Assembly: GCA_017305135.1 (NCBI GenBank)
Contig: JAFKNA010000009.1
Coordinates: 62,001 to 126,000 of the forward strand
Direction: 5' to 3'
Length of the DNA stretch: 64,000 nucleotides
Source of the DNA: Lysobacterales bacterium
GTDB lineage: Bacteria > Pseudomonadota > Gammaproteobacteria > Xanthomonadales > Rhodanobacteraceae
Part shown: piece by piece, positions 53,079-63,323 of the stretch
Layout: each line of letters begins with the position of its first letter
Numbering within the stretch: position 1 is the first letter of the stretch
Notes under the pieces: generated by a model
Databases searched by the model: none
Seen by the model: the letters and a program-made list of their open reading frames with translations, nothing else
What the model was told of the DNA's origin: nothing
Made by a program: the position numbers and the translations under genes

Positions 53079-56000
53079 ATGCAGGCCACTTCGCCCGTCG
53101 CCGGTCGCGCCCCCGGCGATTCCGCCCCGCGGCCGGCGGCCGCCACGCCCGCGCTGGTCGTCTGCCTTCGCGTCGGCGAGGGTTTCACGCCAGGCGAGCT
53201 CGCGCACTGGAACGCGCTCCTGCCTGCGGCCCACGTGCTCGCATTCGGCACCCCGTCCGCGGCGGGACCGCTCGCGGGCCTCGGTCCGGAGTGCTCGATG
53301 CTCGAGGTGGTCGCGGCGGCCGCGCGCGCGTTTCCGGGCGCCGACCTGCTGATCGGCGAGGCTGCTGCCGAGCTCCCGGAGTTCGCCTGCGAGCGCCTGC
53401 TGCGGGCCATCGCGGAGCCGGGCGTGCTCGGCGCTTTCCCGCTGGATGACGGCACCCGCAACCCGCTGCCGCCGCGGGCCACCGCTCCCGCTGCCGCGCT
53501 GCTGGACGCGCTCTGCTTCGCATTCTCCGCACACCAGCTTCTCCCCGAGGCGGAGTTCCCGCCCCCAGCCGCGGCGCTGAGCGCCTGGAGTGGCGCCGCC
53601 CTTGCCGTCGTCGAGGCCGCGCGTGGCGTCGACGGCGACCGCATCGCCGCCGCTGGAATGCGCCTGGTCATCCTGGACCACCTCTACCTGCCAACGGCTC
53701 GCGGTGCGATGGAGGCCGCCACCGCCGTGGAGTTGCGCGACCCGCCCCCTCCTTCGACCCTGGAACCGCTGCGTGCCCGCCTCGAGCCGGCACTCGGCGC
53801 CGGCAGCGCGCCCGCGCGTTGCGGACTCGACGAGCGGCCGATCATCCTGCACATCCTGCACGGCTGGGGCGGCGGCGCCGAGCGCTGGGTGCGCGATTTC
53901 GCTGCCGCCGATGCATCGGCCCATCACCTGGTGCTGGCCAGCCGGGGCAGCTTCGGCCGCAGGCGCCACGGCGAATGGCTGGAGCTCTACGACGGCCGGA
54001 TAGCGAAGGTCCCGTTGCGGCGCTGGCCGCTGCCGCGGCCGATCAGCGACACCGCGCTTGGGGATCCGACCTGCCGCAGGCTGCTGGACGAGATCATCCG
54101 GGGCTGGTCGGTGGACGCGATCGTCGTCTCGTCGCTGATCGGGCACAGCCTCGACGTGCTCCGCAGTGGGCTGCCCACGTATCTCGTCGTGCACGACCAC
54201 TATCCACTATGGCCGGTGCTGCATCGGGACTTCGGCGATTCTGCGCTGGCCTTTGACGCCGCGCAGCTCGCTTCCGATCTCGGCGGACTCGGCCCCGATG
54301 CCGAGTTTGCCGACCGCGATCACGCACACTGGAAGCGGTTGCGCGAGGCGACGGTCGCGGCACTCGTCGCGGCCGATGCCGGCATCGTCGCGCCCAGCCG
54401 CTCGGCACTTGCCAACCATCTGCGTCTCGCACCCGAGCTCGGCGTGCTCCGCACCGAGGTGATCGGGCACGGCGTGGCGGCGTGGCCGGGCGACGCGACG
54501 GTCCCGCCGCCACCGCAGCGCGCCCGCCTGCGCCTGGTCGCGATCGGGCGCATCCGGCGTGGCAAGGGCGCCGAGCTCCTTCGCGCCGTGCTTCCCGAAC
54601 TCGGCCGGCATGCCGAGCTGTTCCTGCTCGGCGCCGGCGAGGATGCGCAGGCGCTGTTCGGGATCGACGGCGTGCATGTGCTGCTCGACTACTGCCGCGA
54701 CGAGCTGCCAGAACTGCTGGCAACGCTCCGGCCGGATGCCGCCGTGCTGCTGCCGACGGTCGCCGAAACCTTCAGCTACACGCTGTCGGAACTCCGCCAC
54801 CTTGGGCTGCCGGTTGTGGCGACGCGGATGGGCGCACTGGCCGAGCGCATCACCGATGGCGAGGACGGCTTCCTGGTGGATCCGCATCCCGCCGCCGTGG
54901 TGGCGAAGCTCGCCGCGCTCGCCGCCGCGCCCGACGCGCTCGAACATGTGCGCCAGCGCCTGCGCGCCGCGCCGGTGGAAGCGCCTGCCGAGGCGATGGC
55001 AAACCGCTGGTCGCGCTTCCTGGCGCTGCCGCGACGGGCGCCGCTCCGATATCCGATAGCATCGCTGGACACGGCGGCGCTGGAACGGATGGCGACCAGC
55101 ACCGCGCTCCGCCGCGCCGCGGAACGCGAGCAGGAATTGCTTTGCGCGCTGCAGGCGGCGCGCGCGGAGAACGAAAGGCGCGGCGAGTGGGGCCATGCAC
55201 TGGACCGCGAGCTCCGCGATGCCGCGGCCCGCATCGAGCGTGCCGGGGCGCAACTCGATTCCGCGCACCAGGAGCTGGATGAACGCACCCGCTGGGCACT
55301 GCAGCTCGACGCCGAGCTGCAGGAGGTCAGGCCGCGCTACGAACAGATGCTGGCGAGCCTGTCCTGGCGGCTGACGGCGCCGCTCCGTTCCGCGAAGGCA
55401 CGCGTCAAGCGTCTGCGCGCCAGCCTGGCGTTTCGCGGCCGCCGGCTGGCCGCCGCGCTTGCGCGGACCCGCGGGAGCCTCGCCCGCCGCGGGGTGGCGG
55501 GCACCCTGGCGCGCGCTGCGGCGGAACTTCGTGGAGGCAGCGCGGCACCGCGCACCGCGCCGCTGCCCGAGCCGGTCGATGATCCCAGGCCCTTTTTCCT
55601 GCCCACCAGCGACGCGCCGCGCGCGTCGATCATCATCCCGGTCTACAACAAGATCGCCTACACCCTCGCCTGCCTGCATTCGCTGGCCGAACACGCCGGC
55701 GCGACGCCGTTCGAGGTCATCGTCGTCGACGACGGCTCCAGCGATGCGACGCCCGAGCGCCTCGCCAACGTGGGCGGCCTCCGCAGCACCCGCAACGCCA
55801 GCAATCTCGGCTTCGTCGGCTCCTGCAACGCCGGCGCGGCGATGGCGCGCGGCGAGTTCCTGCTGTTCCTCAACAACGATACGGTAGTCACCGCCGGCTG
55901 GCTCGAAGCGCTGCTGCGCTGTGCCGAGGAAGCGCCCGACGCCGGACTGGTCGGCGCGCGCCTGGTGTATCCGGACGGGCGCCTGCAGGAAGCCGGCGGC

Positions 56001-57518
56001 ATCGTCTTCAACGATGGCTCGGGCTGGAATTACGGGCGCTTCGGCGATCCGGCGGACTCGCGCTACGGCTTCCGCCGCGAGGTCGACTACTGCTCGGGCG
56101 CGGCGATCCTGCTGCGGCGCGAACTGTTCGAGCGGCTGGGCGCCTTCGATTCGCGCTATTCCCCGGCCTATTACGAGGACACCGACCTCGCCTTCGCCGT
56201 GCGCGCCGCCGGCCTCAAGGTCTACTACGAACCGGCGGCGACGGTGATCCACTTCGAGGGCGTCACCTCCGGCACCGACACCGGCAGCGGCACCAAGCGC
56301 TACCAGGTGGTGAACCGCGACAAGTTCCTGGAGAAATGGAAGGACGCGCTCGCCCGGCAGCCGGCGCCCGGCACGCCGATCACGGTCGCCGCCACGCACC
56401 GGGCCAGCAAGCGCGTGCTGGTGGTGGACGCGACCACCCCGACCCCGGACCAAGACTCGGGCTCGGTGCGCATCGTCAACCTGATGCGCGTGCTCGGCGA
56501 TCTCGGCTGCCAGGTGAGCTTCCTGCCCGAGAACCGCGCCTGGATCGAGCGGTATACGCCGGCCCTGCAGGAGCTGGGCATCGAGGCGCTGTATGCGCCC
56601 CATGCGCAGGACCCGGTCAGGCTCCTGCGCGAGCGTGGTCGCGAGTTCGACCTCGTCATCCTGTCCCGCCACTACGTCGCGGCGAGCTTCGTCGGGCTCG
56701 TGCGCCTGCATGCGCCGCAGGCGCGGCTCGCCTTCGATACCGTCGATCTCCACTATCTCCGCGAGCAGCGCGCGGCGGAACTGGAGGGAAGCGCGGAACT
56801 GGCGCGGGTGGCGGCGAGCACGCGCGCGCAGGAGCTCAAGGTCATCCGCGACTGCGACGTCACGCTGGTGGTGAGTCCGGTCGAGCAGGCCCTGCTGGCG
56901 ACGGATGCGCCCGGCGCGCGGGTGGAGGTGCTGTCCAACGTGCACGAGGTCCACGGCCGCAAGGCCGGCTTCGCGGAACGCCGCGGGCTGGTATTCGTCG
57001 GTGGCTTCCAGCACCCGCCCAACATCGACGCGGTGGAATGGTTCGTCGCCGAGGTGTTCCCGCGGGTGCGCGCCGAGCTCCCCGCCGTCGAGTTCCACGT
57101 CATCGGCAGCAAGGCGCCCGAATCCATCCGCGCGCTGGGCGGCGATGGCGTCATCGTGCACGGCTTCGTACCTGACATCCTGCCGTACATGGACGGCTGC
57201 CGGGTATCGGTGGCGCCGCTCCGCTATGGGGCCGGCGTCAAGGGCAAGGTGAACATGGCGATGAGCTGCGGGCTGCCGGTGGTGGCGACGCCGATCGCGG
57301 TGGAGGGCATGCACGTCGAGGCCGGCCGCGAGGTGCTGGTAGCCGCGGATGCCGCCCGCTTCGCCGCCGAGGTGGTGCGTCTGTACGGCGACGAGGCGCT
57401 CTGGAACACGCTGTCCGAACACGGACTCGCCAATGTCGAGCAGCATTTCTCCTTCGCCGCGGCGCGCCGCGCGGTCGCCAGGTTGCTCGATGGCGACGAG
57501 GCCGCCCGGCCGGGCTGA
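53079..57518 (+). CDS. Three-domain glycosyltransferase (GT4, coiled coil, GT2, GT4)
   Basis: A 1479-residue cytoplasmic protein with several parts. Residues 1-250 are an unrecognised N-terminal region. Residues 252-650 are a GT-B glycosyltransferase: ILHILHGWGGGAERWVRDF, LVAIGRIRRGKGAELLRAV, and the sugar-nucleotide Glu region PTVAETFSYTLSELRHLGLP. Residues 675-770 are a coiled coil ending MLASLSWRLTAPLR. Residues 848-1090 are a GT-A (GT2) domain: SIIIPVYNKIAYTLACLHSL, VDDGSSDATP, FLNNDTVVTAGW as DxD region, and YYEDTDLAFAVR. Residues 1110-1475 are a second GT-B domain: VFVGGFQHPPNIDAVEWFV and APLRYGAGVKGKVNMAMSCG. It probably builds part of a surface polysaccharide or glycoprotein glycan. 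No other glycan genes lie nearby except PBP1b. Confidence 0.88.
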   Translation: MQATSPVAGRAPGDSAPRPAAATPALVVCLRVGEGFTPGELAHWNALLPAAHVLAFGTPSAAGPLAGLGPECSMLEVVAAAARAFPGADLLIGEAAAELPEFACERLLRAIAEPGVLGAFPLDDGTRNPLPPRATAPAAALLDALCFAFSAHQLLPEAEFPPPAAALSAWSGAALAVVEAARGVDGDRIAAAGMRLVILDHLYLPTARGAMEAATAVELRDPPPPSTLEPLRARLEPALGAGSAPARCGLDERPIILHILHGWGGGAERWVRDFAAADASAHHLVLASRGSFGRRRHGEWLELYDGRIAKVPLRRWPLPRPISDTALGDPTCRRLLDEIIRGWSVDAIVVSSLIGHSLDVLRSGLPTYLVVHDHYPLWPVLHRDFGDSALAFDAAQLASDLGGLGPDAEFADRDHAHWKRLREATVAALVAADAGIVAPSRSALANHLRLAPELGVLRTEVIGHGVAAWPGDATVPPPPQRARLRLVAIGRIRRGKGAELLRAVLPELGRHAELFLLGAGEDAQALFGIDGVHVLLDYCRDELPELLATLRPDAAVLLPTVAETFSYTLSELRHLGLPVVATRMGALAERITDGEDGFLVDPHPAAVVAKLAALAAAPDALEHVRQRLRAAPVEAPAEAMANRWSRFLALPRRAPLRYPIASLDTAALERMATSTALRRAAEREQELLCALQAARAENERRGEWGHALDRELRDAAARIERAGAQLDSAHQELDERTRWALQLDAELQEVRPRYEQMLASLSWRLTAPLRSAKARVKRLRASLAFRGRRLAAALARTRGSLARRGVAGTLARAAAELRGGSAAPRTAPLPEPVDDPRPFFLPTSDAPRASIIIPVYNKIAYTLACLHSLAEHAGATPFEVIVVDDGSSDATPERLANVGGLRSTRNASNLGFVGSCNAGAAMARGEFLLFLNNDTVVTAGWLEALLRCAEEAPDAGLVGARLVYPDGRLQEAGGIVFNDGSGWNYGRFGDPADSRYGFRREVDYCSGAAILLRRELFERLGAFDSRYSPAYYEDTDLAFAVRAAGLKVYYEPAATVIHFEGVTSGTDTGSGTKRYQVVNRDKFLEKWKDALARQPAPGTPITVAATHRASKRVLVVDATTPTPDQDSGSVRIVNLMRVLGDLGCQVSFLPENRAWIERYTPALQELGIEALYAPHAQDPVRLLRERGREFDLVILSRHYVAASFVGLVRLHAPQARLAFDTVDLHYLREQRAAELEGSAELARVAASTRAQELKVIRDCDVTLVVSPVEQALLATDAPGARVEVLSNVHEVHGRKAGFAERRGLVFVGGFQHPPNIDAVEWFVAEVFPRVRAELPAVEFHVIGSKAPESIRALGGDGVIVHGFVPDILPYMDGCRVSVAPLRYGAGVKGKVNMAMSCGLPVVATPIAVEGMHVEAGREVLVAADAARFAAEVVRLYGDEALWNTLSEHGLANVEQHFSFAAARRAVARLLDGDEAARPG

Positions 57519-57530
57519 CGGCGCGCCGGC

Positions 57531-58316
57531 CTACGCGGGCGCCTGGCGGAACGGCCCGCCGTCGGCCGCCTCCCAGCGGGATTCTTCGCCCAGGACGCTG
57601 GCGTGCGGGCCGTAGCGGCGCTCGCGCAGCACCACGCGGCCATCGGCGTGCACCATGAGCAGGCTCGAGGCGCGCGTGCCGTAGCGTTCGCCGTGGATGA
57701 AGACCGGCGCCAGGAGCCGCTCCAGTTCCCGCCCGACGCCGGTATCGGGCAGTTCGGAATCGGGTGGCATGGATTCGTCCTGCAGCAGCGCGAGCAGCGC
57801 CGCCTCGTCCGGCGGGCCGGCCAGCAGCCCGGCGAACGTCGCGGCGAGCCGGCGCGTCTTCGGCCAGGTTGTGTCCAAACGGCCGTTGCTGACCAGGTGC
57901 ACGCCGCGGGCGAGCGCGCGTGGCGCGCCGTCGCTGCTGCCGAGGACGCCGAAGCCGCGTGCATCTCCGGCGACCAGGTTGAATGGCCCGTAGCTCGCCT
58001 CTTCTGTCTGCACGGTGGCCAGGTATCGATCCACCGGTTCGTCGGCGAGGACGAAGTCCCGCACCAGCCAGCCCCGCGAGCGCGGCGCCGTCGCCGGCAC
58101 GCCCGTCCTGAGATTGGTGGCGGCGGCGAAGCGGCCGTCGCTGCGCGCCGCCAGCCAGGTTCCACCGGCCACCAGGTCGCGCCCGCCGACCACGCGGGCA
58201 TCCTCGTCCCAGGGCGCCGCCGCGCGGGTGGGGCGGTCGTGGAACTCGTCGCGGTTGCCGAGCAGGAGCAGCGGCACCTCGGGAATCGTGTCGATGGCGA
58301 GAAGGATGAGGCACAT
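57531..58316 (-). CDS. NRDE (TANGO2-like) family protein
   Basis: A 261-residue protein of the NRDE/TANGO2 family, marked by MCLILLAIDTIPEVPLLLLG then NRDEFHDRPTRAA at the start. Cys2 follows the initiator Met and could act as an N-terminal nucleophile, as in Ntn hydrolases. Other conserved parts are GGRDLVAGGTWLAARSDGRF, FNLVAGDA, LVSNGRLDTTWPKT and SSLLMVHADGRVVLRERRY. The biochemical role in bacteria is not settled. It lies 76 bases after the kinase on the same strand and its end is 12 bases from the convergent glycosyltransferase stop. Confidence 0.88.
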   Translation of the reverse strand: MCLILLAIDTIPEVPLLLLGNRDEFHDRPTRAAAPWDEDARVVGGRDLVAGGTWLAARSDGRFAAATNLRTGVPATAPRSRGWLVRDFVLADEPVDRYLATVQTEEASYGPFNLVAGDARGFGVLGSSDGAPRALARGVHLVSNGRLDTTWPKTRRLAATFAGLLAGPPDEAALLALLQDESMPPDSELPDTGVGRELERLLAPVFIHGERYGTRASSLLMVHADGRVVLRERRYGPHASVLGEESRWEAADGGPFRQAPA

Positions 58317-58392
58317 GGATCTGGCCCGCGCCCGGGTCGTCGAGCATGCCAGTCGTGGAACCTCCAGGCCAGCAGCCGTGGGCCGCCCGAAC

Positions 58393-60873
58393 CTATCCGC
58401 GCAAGCCGAGCTGGCGCAGGCGGCGTTCCAGTTCCGGCAGCCGCGGGTTGCCCGGGCTGAGTTCCCGCGCGGCGGCGGCGGCGCGCGCGGCTTCTTCGTG
58501 CCGGCCTTCCACCAAGCGCGCGTCGGCCTGGTCGAGGAAGGCGCTGGCGACCCGCTCGCGAAGGCGCGGCAGCGCGGGATCGGCCGGGTCCACCTGGGCA
58601 ATGGCGTCGAGAAGGGTGCGCGCGCGCAGCGGCGCGCCCTCGGCCAGTGCATCGGCCAGGAGCTCCCTGGCGCGCGACGACAGGCGGGCCAGGCCGCCCA
58701 GGGCGGCGGCATCGTTGCCGTCGATCGCCAGCGCCGCGCGATACCTGTCCCAGGCGCTGTCGCCCGGTGGCAGGATGATGTGTCCGGCCGCCGTGGCCGC
58801 GTCGCCGGCCGCCACCAGGCGGCGTACCTCCGCGCTCCGCTCGGCCGTCACCGGGGCGCGCTCGGCGTCGATCGCGTCGCGCTCCTCGAGTTCGCGAAGC
58901 TGCTTGCGGGTGGCGGCGATGCCGGGCAGGTCCGGCGCGAGGCGGGTTGCGTCGGCGAGGCGCTGCGCGGCTGCGGCGGCATCGCCGGCCTCGATGGCGG
59001 CGTCGGCGCGCCCGAGTTCGGCGCGCGCTACCTGGCGCAGGCCCGCGGTGGCACGCGCGCTGGCGGGATCGGCCTGCAACACCTCGCGGAACAGCTCGAG
59101 CGCCGCATCCGCTGCGCCGCTGATCCTGCCGGCGGCGAGCGCCGCCTCGGCCCGGTCGAGCTTCTTGTCGCTTGCGACCCGCTCCTGGTCGCGCAACTGC
59201 GCAATGCGCCCGAACAGTTCGGGGAGCCGCGGATAGGCGGGAACGATGCGGGCAATGTCGTCGGCGCGCGCCGCCGCGGCATCCGCATCGCCGCGGTCGA
59301 GCGCCGCGCGCGCCTCGCCGGCGAGGCGTTCCGCCGCCTTGTGCAGGCCGGCCTGGGCGAGCGCATTGCCCGGTTCCGCCGCCAGGACCTGCTGGAACAA
59401 GGCCGCCGCGCCATCGGTGCCGAGCACCTTGCCGGCAGCGAGCGCCGCGTTCGCGGCCTCGAGCCTGCCCGCGATTCCGGCCTCGTGCGTTTCCCGCCGG
59501 CGCAGTTCGTCCTGCAGCCGTTCGACCTCGCTGCCGCCGCCGAGGAGTTCGCGCGCGCCGTCGAGCGCGCTGCGGGCGCCGGCCAGGTCGTTCGCCGCCA
59601 GCGCCTCGGCGGCGCGCGAGAGCAGCCGCTGGCCGACCTGCTGCAGGCCGCTGCGGGCGATGTCGTTGTCGGGGTCCTGGGCGCGCGCGGCGAGGAAGAG
59701 TTCGCGTGCGCTGTCATCGCCGCCGTCGAGCCGGCCGGCATCGAGTGCGCGCTGCGCCTGTGCCAGTGTCTCGTTGAGGCCGGTGCGCGGCAGGAGCTGG
59801 CGCAGAGCGTCCTGTCCCGACCAGAAGCCCAGGGCGGCGATCGCCAGCACGGCCAGCAGCGCCACCAGCACGACGCGGCGATGGTGCTTGCGGCGGCGCG
59901 GTTTCGATGGCGGACGCGGGCCTTCGGCGCGCAGGCGTGGCGCGTCCAGCTCGGCGGCGATCTCATCGATGCGGCCGAGGCCAGGCTCGGTGCGATGGCC
60001 TGCGGGGCGTGGGGTGCCGGCACGCGGTAGCGCATGCATGCCGCGCGGCGATGCCACCTCGCCCGCCGTGCCGTCACCGGACTCCCGCTCGAGGCGGCTG
60101 ATGGCGGCGACGACCTCCTCCCCGGTCTGGAAGCGCTCCTCGGGCTGCTTGGCCAGCAGGCGGTCCAGCAGCGGCTGCACGGGGGCGAGCCGCGCCGGCA
60201 GCGTGGGCAGGGGCTCGGTCAGGTGCATGATGCCGATCGCCAGCGCATCGTCGGCGTGGTAGGGCACGCGGCCGAGCAGCATCTCGTGCAGCACGATGCC
60301 GAGCGCGTACAGGTCCGAGCGGCCATCGACCTCGCGGCCGCGGGCCTGCTCCGGACTCATGTAGTGCGGCGTGCCGATGACCGCGCCGGTGCGCGTCACG
60401 CGGGCGGCGATGTCGAGCGCGCGGGCGATGCCGAAATCCGTCAGCACCGCCGAACCGTCGTCGCGCAGCAGGATGTTGTCCGGCTTGACGTCGCGGTGGA
60501 CGAAGCCCTTCTGGTGCGCGTAATGCAGGGCGCTGGCGATCTCGCGCGTCACCCGCAGCGCGAACGGCAGCGCGCGCGCGGCGGCGCCCCGCGCCACCAC
60601 GGGGCCGCCGCCGAGGTATTCCATCGCGATGTAGTGGTGGTCGTCGGCACAGCCCACGTCATGGATGCCGACCACGTGGCGGTGGTGGAGCTGCGCGGCG
60701 ATGCGCGCCTCGCGCAGGAAGCGCGCACCGAACTCCGCGTCGGCGAGCAGCGCCGGCGACATCAGCTTGAGCGCGACCTCGCGCGCGACCGATTCCTGCA
60801 GCGCGAGGTACACCGTCGCCGTGCCGCCGCGGCCGAGCTGGCGGAGCAGCCGGTAGCCGGGGATCTCGATCAT
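58393..60873 (-). CDS. Membrane Ser/Thr protein kinase with TPR-like extracytoplasmic tail
   Basis: An 826-residue Hanks-type kinase. Residues 1-270 are the kinase: P-loop LGRGGTATVYLAL, Lys36 in VALKLM, catalytic HRDVKPDNILL, DFGIARAL and YMSPEQARG, all intact. A basic linker (PRRRKHHRR) precedes one membrane span near 325-345 (VVLVALLAVLAIAALGFW). The remaining 480 residues are repeated Ala-rich helices of TPR-like type (for example ALDRGDADAAAARADDIARI), expected in the periplasm. ATG 60873 is chosen; 60897 also in frame. It lies 52 bases after relA on the same strand. Target and signal are unknown. Confidence 0.9.
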   Translation of the reverse strand: MIEIPGYRLLRQLGRGGTATVYLALQESVAREVALKLMSPALLADAEFGARFLREARIAAQLHHRHVVGIHDVGCADDHHYIAMEYLGGGPVVARGAAARALPFALRVTREIASALHYAHQKGFVHRDVKPDNILLRDDGSAVLTDFGIARALDIAARVTRTGAVIGTPHYMSPEQARGREVDGRSDLYALGIVLHEMLLGRVPYHADDALAIGIMHLTEPLPTLPARLAPVQPLLDRLLAKQPEERFQTGEEVVAAISRLERESGDGTAGEVASPRGMHALPRAGTPRPAGHRTEPGLGRIDEIAAELDAPRLRAEGPRPPSKPRRRKHHRRVVLVALLAVLAIAALGFWSGQDALRQLLPRTGLNETLAQAQRALDAGRLDGGDDSARELFLAARAQDPDNDIARSGLQQVGQRLLSRAAEALAANDLAGARSALDGARELLGGGSEVERLQDELRRRETHEAGIAGRLEAANAALAAGKVLGTDGAAALFQQVLAAEPGNALAQAGLHKAAERLAGEARAALDRGDADAAAARADDIARIVPAYPRLPELFGRIAQLRDQERVASDKKLDRAEAALAAGRISGAADAALELFREVLQADPASARATAGLRQVARAELGRADAAIEAGDAAAAAQRLADATRLAPDLPGIAATRKQLRELEERDAIDAERAPVTAERSAEVRRLVAAGDAATAAGHIILPPGDSAWDRYRAALAIDGNDAAALGGLARLSSRARELLADALAEGAPLRARTLLDAIAQVDPADPALPRLRERVASAFLDQADARLVEGRHEEAARAAAAARELSPGNPRLPELERRLRQLGLRG

Positions 60874-60925
60874 GGGCCGCCGCTCCGCGGGCCCCATCCG
60901 TTCCCGGAAGCGGAAGGACGCCCGT

Positions 60926-63097
60926 TCATGCGGTCCGCCGTGCCTCGATGACGTTCGGGATCGCGGCGAGCTGTGCGAGCAGCCCGCTCAACTGGCCGAA
61001 ATCGCCCACGCGCAGGGCGTAGTTCATCTCCGCGATGCCCTTGCGCGGGTCCACCCGGGCGCTCACCGCCGTGACCTGGGCGTTCGCCGCCGCGATGGTG
61101 TTGCTGACATCCTTGTGCAGCCACTTGCGGTCGTAGCCACGCACCACGACGTCGACGTCGTAGGCGCGTTCAGTGCGGCGCCCCCATTCGACGTGGAGCA
61201 CGCGATCGGGCGCGCGTTCGCGCAGGGCCGCGAGCTGCGCGCAATCCTCGCGATGCACCGACACGCCACGTCCGCGGGTCACGTAGCCGGAAATGGCATC
61301 CCCGGGCAGCGGCTGGCAGCAGCGCGCCAGTTGCGTCAGCAGATTGCCGACGCCCTCGATGACGATCGCGCCGGTTTCCGCGGGCGCGCTGCGCGGCGCG
61401 ACCGGTGGCGGCGGCGCGGGCGGCGCGGCCTCCTTCGGGGTCGCCAGGTCGTGGAGCGCGCGCGCGAGGTGGCCAGGCGTCACGTCGCCCAGCGCCAGCG
61501 CCTCGAGCAGGTCGTCGTGCCCGCCGAGGTGGAAACGTTCGGGCAGCCCGTCGAGCGAGGGCGGCTGCAGGGCCAGGCGCTTCAGCTCGCGCTCGAGGAT
61601 GGCGCGACCGGCGGCGAGGTTCTGGGCGCGATCGACGCGCTTGAACCAGGAGCGCACCTTCTCCCGCCCGCGGTGCGTGTTGAGGTAGCCGCGCTGCGGC
61701 GACAGCCAGTCGCGCTTGGGCTCGATCACCTTGCCGGTCAGCACCTCGACGCGGTCGCCGCTGCCGGGCTGGAAGGTGAGCGGCACGATGCGCCCGTTGA
61801 CCTTGGCGCCGCGGCAGCGGTGGCCGACGTCGGTATGGATGGCGTAGGCGAAATCGAGCACCGTGGCGCCCTGCGGCAGATCCATCACCTGCCCCTTCGG
61901 GGTCAGCAGGTAGACGCGGTCCTCCACCACCTCGGTGCGGAAGCCGGCGAGGAGCGCCGCGTCGTCGTCCTGGGCATCGCGCGTGTCCAGCAGCTGGCGC
62001 ATCCAGGCGATCTTGCGCTCGAAGCTGCTGTCGCCGCCGCCGCCTTCCTTGTAGCGCCAGTGCGCCGCCACGCCGAGCTCGGCATGCCGGTGCATGTCGT
62101 GCGAGCGGATCTGCACCTCGAGCGTCCTGCCCTCCGGGCCGATCACCGCGGTGTGCAGCGACTGGTAGTTGTTGCCCTTGGGACTGGCGATGTAGTCGTC
62201 GAACTCGCCCGGGATGAACGGCCACAGCGAGTGCACCACGCCGAGCGCGGCATAGCAGGAAGGCACGTCGTCGACGAGCAGCCGCAAGGCGCGCACGTCG
62301 TAGAGCTCGGTGAACTCGAGCTGCTTCTTCTGCATCTTGCGCCAGATCGAATAGATGTGCTTCGGACGCCCGGCGATGTCGGCGCGCAGGCCGGCCCGGG
62401 CGAGGGCCGCGCCGAGTTCCCGCTTGGCATTCTCGATCCAGGCCTCGCGGTCGCCGCGACGCTCGTCGAGCAGGCGCGCGATGCGCCGGTACACCTCCGG
62501 CTGCAGGAAGCGGAAGGTGAGGTCCTCCAGTTCCCACTTGAGCTGCCACACGCCGAGCCGGTTGGCGAGCGGGGCATGGATGTCCGCCGTCAGCCGCGCC
62601 AGCGCGCGCTGCTCGTCCACGCTGGACTGTGTCGCCGCGCGCATCCGCACCACTTGCCGCGCGAGCAGGATGAACACCACGCGCAGGTCGCGGATGATGG
62701 CGAGCAGCAGCCGTCGCAGGCCTTCGGCACCGCCGCTCGCGCCATGCGCGGCGTAGAGCGACCACACGCGCTCGGCCGCCTGCTGCCCGTCGACGAGCGC
62801 GCCGACTTCGTCCGCGAAGCCAGCGAGATCCCCCGCATCCAGCGCAACACCGCATTGCATTCCCGCATGCAGGATGGCGGCGGCCTGCGCCTCGTCGCCC
62901 ACGGCGAGTTCCGAGAGGATGTCAAGGGTGGCGCACAGCTCCGCCTGCACGCCGGGCCACCCCGGATTGCTGTCAGGAGCACCGGCCCGGGACAGCACCA
63001 GCGCGCGCGCACGCGCGCCGGCCGCACCGACCGGAACCTGCTCGAGGCACGCCGATGGCGCAGACGGAGCGGGATGCTGGGCGACGGTATTCACCAT
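60926..63097 (-). CDS. relA: (p)ppGpp synthetase RelA
   Basis: RelA binds stalled ribosomes and makes (p)ppGpp. The 723-residue product has a degenerate HD region (about 70-200, without the His-Asp pair of active hydrolases). The synthetase domain has RPKHIYSIWRKMQKKQLEF and EFDDYIASPKGNNYQSLHTA. The EFDD acidic motif marks the synthase-only RelA type (bifunctional forms have RxKD). Then come TGS (LLTPKGQVMDLPQGATVLDF), helical and zinc-finger parts (RCCQPLPGDAISGYV, HREDC) and a C-terminal ACT domain. A monofunctional role is an inference from these motifs. It is followed by the kinase gene. Confidence 0.94.
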   Translation of the reverse strand: MVNTVAQHPAPSAPSACLEQVPVGAAGARARALVLSRAGAPDSNPGWPGVQAELCATLDILSELAVGDEAQAAAILHAGMQCGVALDAGDLAGFADEVGALVDGQQAAERVWSLYAAHGASGGAEGLRRLLLAIIRDLRVVFILLARQVVRMRAATQSSVDEQRALARLTADIHAPLANRLGVWQLKWELEDLTFRFLQPEVYRRIARLLDERRGDREAWIENAKRELGAALARAGLRADIAGRPKHIYSIWRKMQKKQLEFTELYDVRALRLLVDDVPSCYAALGVVHSLWPFIPGEFDDYIASPKGNNYQSLHTAVIGPEGRTLEVQIRSHDMHRHAELGVAAHWRYKEGGGGDSSFERKIAWMRQLLDTRDAQDDDAALLAGFRTEVVEDRVYLLTPKGQVMDLPQGATVLDFAYAIHTDVGHRCRGAKVNGRIVPLTFQPGSGDRVEVLTGKVIEPKRDWLSPQRGYLNTHRGREKVRSWFKRVDRAQNLAAGRAILERELKRLALQPPSLDGLPERFHLGGHDDLLEALALGDVTPGHLARALHDLATPKEAAPPAPPPPVAPRSAPAETGAIVIEGVGNLLTQLARCCQPLPGDAISGYVTRGRGVSVHREDCAQLAALRERAPDRVLHVEWGRRTERAYDVDVVVRGYDRKWLHKDVSNTIAAANAQVTAVSARVDPRKGIAEMNYALRVGDFGQLSGLLAQLAAIPNVIEARRTA

Positions 63098-63323
63098 GGA
63101 AGTCGACTTGCCGGCGCGGGAGCCGGTCCGGCGATGCTGAAAGGCGCCGGCTGCCCGAGGCGCCGGTCAGGCGCGCAGCCTGGCGCTGATGGCAGGTCAT
63201 GCACCCTGCGGGCCGTCCCGGCCGCGCCCGGCGGCCACCCCGCGCCAGCGAGCGGGGCGTCGATGCACCCGCTCTGCACCCGGCCTTCCCTGGCCGGCGG
63301 GGAATCCGCTTCTCCGCGGATCC

